DNA of 64,000 bases from Tigriopus japonicus. Taxonomy: Eukaryota > Arthropoda > Copepoda > Harpacticoida > Harpacticidae. Positions 57,401 through 64,000 of this stretch are shown here, in pieces. The notes beneath the pieces were generated by a model, which saw nothing but the letters and a program-made list of their open reading frames with translations, had not been told where the DNA came from and did no database searches. The stretch is taken from assembly GCA_010645155.1 (NCBI GenBank), contig CM021312.1:11090609-11154608 (forward strand), given 5' to 3'. A program made the translations under genes and the position numbers. The first letter of the stretch is position 1; every line of letters starts with the position of its first letter.

Positions 57401-59488
57401 CTTCCTTTAATGGCCAGCAAGTTTCCCAAGGAATACGACGATTATTATCTGCTAAATTTGTGAATTCCATCCTCATTCATTGCCCTTCTGAAGTGATTTC
57501 CCCATTAGCATTCAGGCCCAGCCCATCATCTTCCAGTCGAATAAAGCAATCGGGTACCGGTTCTCGCTATACATAGCGTGTCAAGTGGTTGTCGCTACAA
57601 GATTCCTGCCACTTTGATCAGTGTGTATGAATGTACGGAATTCATTCTTGGTACCACGCACGCATGCACAGGTGGTAGGCAACTCGCACAGATAATGAAT
57701 TGGTTTACCTCTTCAATTCCAAGGTCATCCACTCTGTACTCACTCAGTACTCACTACCATCTCGGTGGCCACCAGGTTTCAGACAAAAAAGTCGGTTTCA
57801 TTCAAGTGGCAAAGGTGGGACGAGTACTGATGGTAGTCGTCGTAGTGACTTCGACCACAAGCAATCATCATCATCATGATGATGGTTGGTCGTGTGCATG
57901 CACTTAGGAATCACGGTAACATCTCTCCTTAGGCCTATGGCCTACCGAGGAGGTATCAGAGCAATAACAATAACAGGCAACATCGTTGGCGAAGGGAATA
58001 ATCAATTGTACCTGAAATGAAGAGACAAACACCACCAATACCACACAGAGAGACTGAGAGAGCCTCCATGCCACACATGGACATGTCCATAATTCGATGA
58101 AAATCCACGCATCATCCAATGAGATTGGGGAAAACGACATAGTTCATGAAGGCAGTAGGGTAGGTCGCAAATTCCACAGACCAATTTCAAGCTACTTTGG
58201 CAACGTTGGGCCCATCTATTATGAATTAAATGAGAATATTAATTGAACTTGAGGGGTTTTATGTTCAATTAACTTTCAATAACTAATGGGACCGATTGAG
58301 GGTAGGGATCAAGGATATTGAAGAGGTAGGCAAATTGAACAGGTTTGATGCAAAAGAGCATTCCCAATCAAGAGAATGCAAAAGATGGGGAGAGTTCGTG
58401 ACGGATGGCAACAAAAACCTGGAGCAGAAATTATTTCCATTCTCAAGATTGCTCGCAGCCAAGAACTCAATAATCTATCCACTGACAGTTCCACTTGTGA
58501 ATGGGCCAAGCAAGCTGGCAAATGGGCAAAAATACAATTACTTCTAACACCAAATCTATTTCAACTTTATTTATAAAGATCGTTACCACTTTTGTAAGGA
58601 CGTCCGCGATGAGTATAATTGCAGCTGATAGACATTCAGTCTGGGCTTTTGGAATCTCAAACTTGTTTCTGGTTTACGCGAAGTCCGTCCAATTGAATCA
58701 TCAGAGGTTCAAGAAGGCCAAACATATTTTGAAACTGTAACGATTTGTGCTCTTTGCATCTAAATTGTACTGATTCAATGATCTATCATGAATTGGAATC
58801 GGCTTTCAGATGTTGATTTGAGTGATATTCTGTACATGGATGGAGGCCCCGGCTTTGAAGGGAGTCTCATCTCATTTCTTATGCCAAGGCCTGTTTCCTA
58901 TCTAGACAAAAGGGTTTGCTGTGATGGATGGCCAGCTTGATTTTCTTGGCCACTTTTTTCCCGTCGTCGCTCCCCAGGCTTCTTTGAAGCCACCGGGCCA
59001 ACCAACGAAGAGTGGTTTGCTATCGCCTCGACGTTCGTTCGCTCCACAGAGATATTCGATCTAGCATTGAAATTGTGCCCAATAATAATTGATGGGAGAA
59101 GAGACGAGCGAATGGATGTATGGAAAAAAGCTAATTCAGTTTCGACAGATAAGAAAACCAATCTACTTGGATGTCTGATTGAAACCAAAAACACCACCAA
59201 AGTCCTCTCAGAGTTCGATGATTGTCAAGAGGACGACCGCGACAGCGGCAGCAAAGAGTACATGTGTGTAACTAGTACGAAATCGTCCATTAGAGTGATG
59301 CGCTACCATGTCAGCCTGAGGCTGAAGAAGTGGTAAAAAGAGGCACAAGTGTGTCTTAATTCTACTAATTGTGCTCCCCGAGGCTAGGCAAATCAGACAC
59401 AGTAATTTGAAGCGTGGCCTCCTTAAAAGTCGATCAAGAGCCCGGCATCAGATCTCCGGAATTGAAATTGATTTCTTTTCTATTGCAG
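54412..59488 (+). other. Probable NFI intron
   Basis: About 5.1 kb without recognisable genes or transposons. A poly-T run near 55,080 and an (ATC/ATG) repeat near 57,867 are the only simple features. Confidence 0.5.
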
Positions 59489-59644
59489 GACGAGTTTCAT
59501 CCCTTCATTGAGGCTTTGTTACCGCATGTGAAGGCATTCGCTTACACATGGTTTAACCTCCAAGCCGCCAAACGAAAGTATTTCAAAAAACACGAGAAAC
59601 GAATGTCTCTGGAAGAGGAAAGAAGATGCAAAGAAGAACTTATG
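59489..59644 (+). CDS. Nuclear factor I, DNA-binding domain exon 1
   Basis: Fifty-two codons from an acceptor (TTTCTATTGCAG) to a donor (CTTATG followed by GTAAGC), phase 0 at both ends. The protein [20 protein letters not shown] onwards is the conserved N-terminal segment of the NFI DNA-binding domain (pre-MH1 helix), with the [13 protein letters not shown] basic stretch. NFI proteins bind the TTGGC palindrome as dimers and act as nuclear transcription factors. In vertebrates this segment and the rest of the domain lie in one large exon; here it is separated from the next part by a 2.05-kb intron. Near-identity to the family leaves no doubt about the assignment. Confidence 0.96.
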
Positions 59645-61698
59645 GTAAGCAATCCGTACCCATTCAATCGTCAGTTATACAACATCCGAGCATGATTGCT
59701 CAGTGTTTAGACTTCTTCTTCTCGCAATGGGTGGATCATGGAGGATGACATTCCCTTCCTCTTATCATCAGTAGCCAGATCTTCTGCCTTGATTGACTTG
59801 ACGTCATTTGGAAGACGGCGATAGTCCTTTTCCATTTGGATGGATGCAAATAGAAGCAAACACCATCTTGTCCTTCCACGTAATTAATTAATGCTGCTTG
59901 CTCCAGTCTTCGTTCTCGGATTAGTTCCATTCACTGATTCACAAGTCTTTCTCCCTCTGCAGCACCTTTCGATGAGGTGGTAACACTTCCTATCAATACA
60001 CAGTACTATATGTTTTAAATGGGTTTCCATGTTTCCTTCGCACATATTGGACTTTTTGGAGGCGCTACACGCTATGTTTAAGATTGGTGGGATGTAATTT
60101 TTGAGCTGATCGTCTTTAGCGTAATGATTCAATCACTTGCTACTGTTACACACAGTGAAACTTAAATATTACAATATTCTGGTATCCCAATATTTCGGGC
60201 TTCTAAACTGTTGGAAAGAAAAACCGCGAGACACATTAGGCAAAAGCCCAGACCAAGATTCTACAGTGTAGATGTCCACCCCAAGGTTTTGGATGTCCAC
60301 TCCTAATTTACATGCCTGAGTCATGTTCATTAGTCTTGTCCCTCTCTGTCGACTTGATGAAGAAGTTATCATCAAACAAATCCTTCTCTTACTCTCCATG
60401 CCGTGTCCCCTTGATCAGAGTGAGCCGCGTTGAGCTGTCCCTTGGCATCATTAGCCAAAAACGAGTTGGACGTCGAGGAGCTTCGGGAGTTTCGGAACAG
60501 TCGGGGTGATGACTTTTGAAGAGGGTAATCCACCCAACGATGAATGATCCATGAATCGGGTCTCAATTGGGAGATGTAGTCGATTTTGAAACCACTCCTT
60601 TTTTGACCACTGCAGTATTTTGTTGTGGTCAAAAAAGAGCGGGAAATTCGAGATGGCGGGAAATTTCAAAACGAGCTGGAGGCACTCATTTTCCACAATC
60701 TCTTGAGTGATATTTTTGAGTGTCTAGCTAATCTCGTAAACGTTGAACGGTCCATTTAGAGCCCAAAGGGTGCCATGGGTCCAGATTGTTCCTTCCAAGT
60801 TGGAAGTGCAAGAGCGTGCGTGGCTCGATGGTCCGAAATAATGATCTCATTCCAACTAATGATCGCCAAGTCATTCCCTGATTGATCCTAAGAGAGATTT
60901 GAGAACTGTCTCTTAATCTGGAGCTCAAATCTAGCACCTGCCACATTGAGACTTGCGAGAAAAACGCCATGTCCCCTTTCACTTTGATGCGGAAAGTTTT
61001 GGGCGTTTGGAGAAATTCAAGCTCCCACTCTTCTATGTTAGCGAGGGCCATTGCAATTTGATTTGACTTGGTGTAATCTAGGAGATAATCAGTGTTTATC
61101 ACCTCTAATAATATTCAAAGGGCGCCAAAGACCTCGTTTTCCCCCCAATCTGAGTCCGCCATTCCGTTCCAAATCCAAATAAACCCCTCAAAGTTCCTCA
61201 GATTCTCGCTCGCTCCTCGTCCCATTCAAAGGAAAGATATTGGGCGAGAAAATTTGCAATGCAAATCTGGTTCCCCACTCACCACCTGTCCATACATGAG
61301 CAGAGTCGGGAATGTAAGGAAATGGCCGGTTTCATTATTAACCTGACCCCCATAAAGATGGAGATCCAACAGCACGGACATTTATGGTCAAAGAAAGGGA
61401 CCGAAACTTCTTGGCCTTTCTGCGATTGACTCGGGAGTCTTGAAATTGAGGATCGAATTCGGGTGATAAGCAGCGAGAAGTCTTGAAACCAATTAAATGG
61501 CTTTCTTCGATCCCCACCAATATTCCTAAGCTCAGAGTAATCCCTCTCATTGATCGTCGGACGAAACTTGCAAGAGAGCCTAAGCGGAGAAAATCACTTA
61601 CTACTTGCCAAGGGACTCTAAAACTGATTGAAGGAACTCAGATGTCTAGAGATTTTCCAGCGCTGATTTGTATGTAAATGTATCTGTTACCTTTCTAG
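59645..61698 (+). other. NFI intron
   Basis: 2,054 bp, GT-AG (acceptor CCTTTCTAG). Open frames inside it on either strand have no support. Confidence 0.9.
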
Positions 61699-61890
61699 GC
61701 CGAGAAACCCGAGGTGAAGCAAAAATGGGCCTCCAGGCTGCTTGGAAAACTTCGAAAAGACATTGCTCAAGAGTGCCGAGAAGACTTTGTTCTCTCTGTT
61801 ACGGGGAAAAAGCCCGCCATGTGTGTCCTCTCCAATCCAGATCAGAAAGGCAAAATGAGGCGGATCGATTGTCTCCGTCAAGCTGACAAG
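61699..61890 (+). CDS. Nuclear factor I, DNA-binding domain exon 2
   Basis: Sixty-four codons, phase 0 at both ends, from [20 protein letters not shown] to RQADK. This is the MH1-like part of the NFI DNA-binding domain: it contains [20 protein letters not shown], with conserved Cys, and the [13 protein letters not shown] segment, with a second conserved Cys. Joined to the preceding exon it gives [13 protein letters not shown], collinear with NFI of other animals. The donor is AAG followed by GTATTT, weaker than the consensus. Confidence 0.96.
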
Positions 61891-61956
61891 GTATTTTTGG
61901 AACTTTTCAAGAACACTACAAGAGCACAAATTAGTTTAATGCTCATTTTCCTTCAG
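61891..61956 (+). other. 66-nt NFI intron without a stop codon
   Basis: GT-AG intron, 66 nt, a multiple of three with no stop in frame. If retained it would insert 22 mostly hydrophobic residues ([20 protein letters not shown]...) into the DNA-binding domain without breaking the frame. Confidence 0.9.
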
Positions 61957-62140
61957 GTTTGGAGGCTGGACTTGGTTCAGGTCATACTATTTAAGGCTGT
62001 GCCTCTGGAGAGTACAGATGGAGAGCGATTGGAGAAATCCCCCGATTGCCTTCATCCTGGACTTTGCGTCAACCCTTACCATATCAACGTCTCGGTCCGA
62101 GAACTGGATCTCTTCCTAGCCAATTATGTCAACTCCCATG
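61957..62140 (+). CDS. Nuclear factor I, DNA-binding domain exon 3
   Basis: Sixty-one codons plus one base, from [20 protein letters not shown] to NYVNSH, ending at a consensus donor (CCCATG followed by GTAAGT, phase 1). It carries the end of the NFI DNA-binding domain, including [14 protein letters not shown] and the [12 protein letters not shown] cluster, whose two Cys and His correspond to the zinc-binding residues proposed for MH1-like folds. The remaining exons, with dimerisation and activation regions, lie beyond the right edge of the window. Confidence 0.96.
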
Positions 62141-64000
62141 GTAAGTTTAGACGATGGATATTAATTGACGTGGGTGCATCTACATTTCTCCCCCAAATCG
62201 AGAGATGATCAAGTGTCCCAACAGGATAAATACTGATTAACTCAGGAACGCCTTTGTCATGTCACCCATGTCGAGGAAGGCGCATGCCTAAATTTCATTA
62301 TGATCCACCCGCACCCTGCACGTCCTCCCATCATTCGTCTAAAAATCTTCTTGCCTTCATCTCATGGTCGTCATAATGTAATCTTTGATTCGCCACACAT
62401 GGCCGCCGTCCTCGAGGGATCTCCGCTCTTTGAAGGGTCTACTGGGGTCTGAAGTGGTGATCTAATTTGTCAAAGCCGCTCTTTGGGTTACTCCCACCGT
62501 GATCAAGTGGTCAGTCGTGGACATAAAAACATTCAGTGAAGCATGCATAATCAGTTCTGGAGGGATTTGTCGCAAATGGTAGACCCAAACTGATCTCAAA
62601 TACCGCCCACTGAAATGGGAACAGAGACGAGGGGAAAGGGAAAGACCTGGATGGATGTGTTTATGGAGTGAGGAAGAAGGTACCATCCAGAGCTCGATCT
62701 CTTTTTCGACTTTCAGAGGACTACTCGGTCGTTCCTTTTTTCGTTCCTCTTGGTTCGCTTTTCTTGTTTCCCCATTTTCCCAAGTGAGAGACTGATTTTG
62801 GCAGTGATGAAGCATAGAGCCAAAGATGGCTGATTCAGTCAGATTCTGTAGTTGGCCAGACATGAAATCAGGTGGCGGCAGTCCTTCAATAAATATTTTT
62901 TCATTGCGATTAGTTGCACTTTCAACAAAATTATTGTTCATTACCAGCTACGTCGAACTTCAAATTGCGTCGAACAATTGAATGAATGTGTATTTTCTTT
63001 TTGAAAATGGGAACCTCAAATATGGCTTGAGAAAGAAAAGGCACAAAAAGTATGGAACATATCGTTAGTATCTCTTGTTGTCAAAGGGAGGTAGGTAGGC
63101 AAGTCAGATCTTTTTTGTGCATCTATATTTCCCTCAGAGAGCATCTTCGATTAATCTCTCCGACGAGAAGTCATTTCAGTACTCTTCGATCCAAAGATTT
63201 CTCTCAAATTGTCAACACCTTCATTTCCTCCAATATTGGAACAGACGATCGGGCGTGAAAAGACGAAAGGATGAAAGGAAGGAAGGAACCCTTGGGATTT
63301 GCCACTTGTTTAACGCCCTGGTTGGAATGAGGTTTTCTAGTTGGAATTGGCGGGAAAGCCATAAAGTTAATAAAGCGACAAGATCCCTCGAGATTGGGAA
63401 CAGTTGGTCAATTGAGTCCACTTCTCCGCAGTCTGGGTATTCACCCTTTCCACAAGCCCGACCACGAGGGTCCCCGCTTTTTGACAAAGCCCTCAGATCC
63501 CTTGTCTACGGAAAACTCATGGTTGTCAAATCGTCATCACAGAGATAGTGAGATGAACCCAAGAGATGACAAAATGACCATCCCGCAAATCCGAGCGAGG
63601 ACAGCGTTGATTGGGGAAAAAACTTGTTGTGACCAACTGTCTCGCAGACAATTACCCAACTTTGTGGGAGTCATCCCAATAAATATTGGAGGAAAAAGCA
63701 GCCAGCCGCCTTCATCCGTACGCACTAGTTTATCTCCAGATGGGGAAAGATTTTGAGCCAATTGGCCTGACTTGATGGCCGCCACGAATCCGAGCAAGAT
63801 ATAGATTTTCCAAATCAAATGGTCCATGGCACACATAACTCTTTCAAAGCATTGAAATGGGCATCTCGCTCTCGCTGGAAACGGGAACAATTGATGGACG
63901 GGAACGCTGGAACGACTCCATATATCTGCAACTCGTGCTCACTATTCATTCAACTATTCGTCCAGTAAACCAGGTTCTCCCCGTTTTAATTAGATGCCTG
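62141..64000 (+). other. NFI intron, continuing past the window
   Basis: No further NFI exon recognised to the end. Open frames on both strands lack motifs. Confidence 0.6.

Overview
This is eukaryotic nuclear DNA, most likely from an arthropod and plausibly a crustacean. Reasons: split genes with GT-AG introns, TATA/AATAAA signals, many DNA transposons, tRNA-derived SINEs and LINE fragments, and a Nuclear factor I (NFI) DNA-binding domain whose wording is arthropod-like. Nothing looks bacterial or viral. There is one assembly gap (109 N).

Layout. From 1 to about 44.15 kb the window is AT-rich and packed with mobile elements: hAT-type non-autonomous elements with 8-bp target duplications (3.1, 25.4, 30.6-32.9, 41.5 and 43.3 kb), dead mariner and maT-like elements (3.9-8.1 and 18.4-19.6 kb), a TA-flanked 0.59-kb family (2.0 and 39.0 kb), fold-back elements (23.5 and 29.4-30.3 kb), tRNA-derived SINEs (0.8, 15.0, 15.5, 17.5 and 34.0 kb) and LINE remnants (11.9, 28.7, 34.0-35.7, 41.7 and 42.8 kb). 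Among them lie small genes: a duplicated pair of 69-residue Glu/Arg-rich helical proteins with matching TATA promoters (11.4 and 16.6 kb), a decayed third copy (about 19.9-20.1 kb), and an unrelated-looking but similarly built 60-residue gene with a TATA box and a 69-nt intron (35.9-36.3 kb, minus). A nearly perfect 1,398-bp inverted repeat with a 489-bp spacer occupies 40,865-44,149.

From about 44.15 kb to the end the composition rises in GC and I recognise no transposon. This part belongs to an NFI transcription factor gene on the plus strand. Three exons of the DNA-binding domain are certain (59,489-59,644; 61,699-61,890; 61,957-62,140). Two upstream exons (45,313-45,771 and 54,202-54,411) are likely because both end in phase 0, as needed to join the domain. 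The gene continues past the right edge.

The most novel-looking items are the duplicated mini-gene family, the young 1.4-kb palindrome, a hAT-like element built of 41-bp repeats, and a GC-rich island at 12.95-13.42 kb that is open in four frames.
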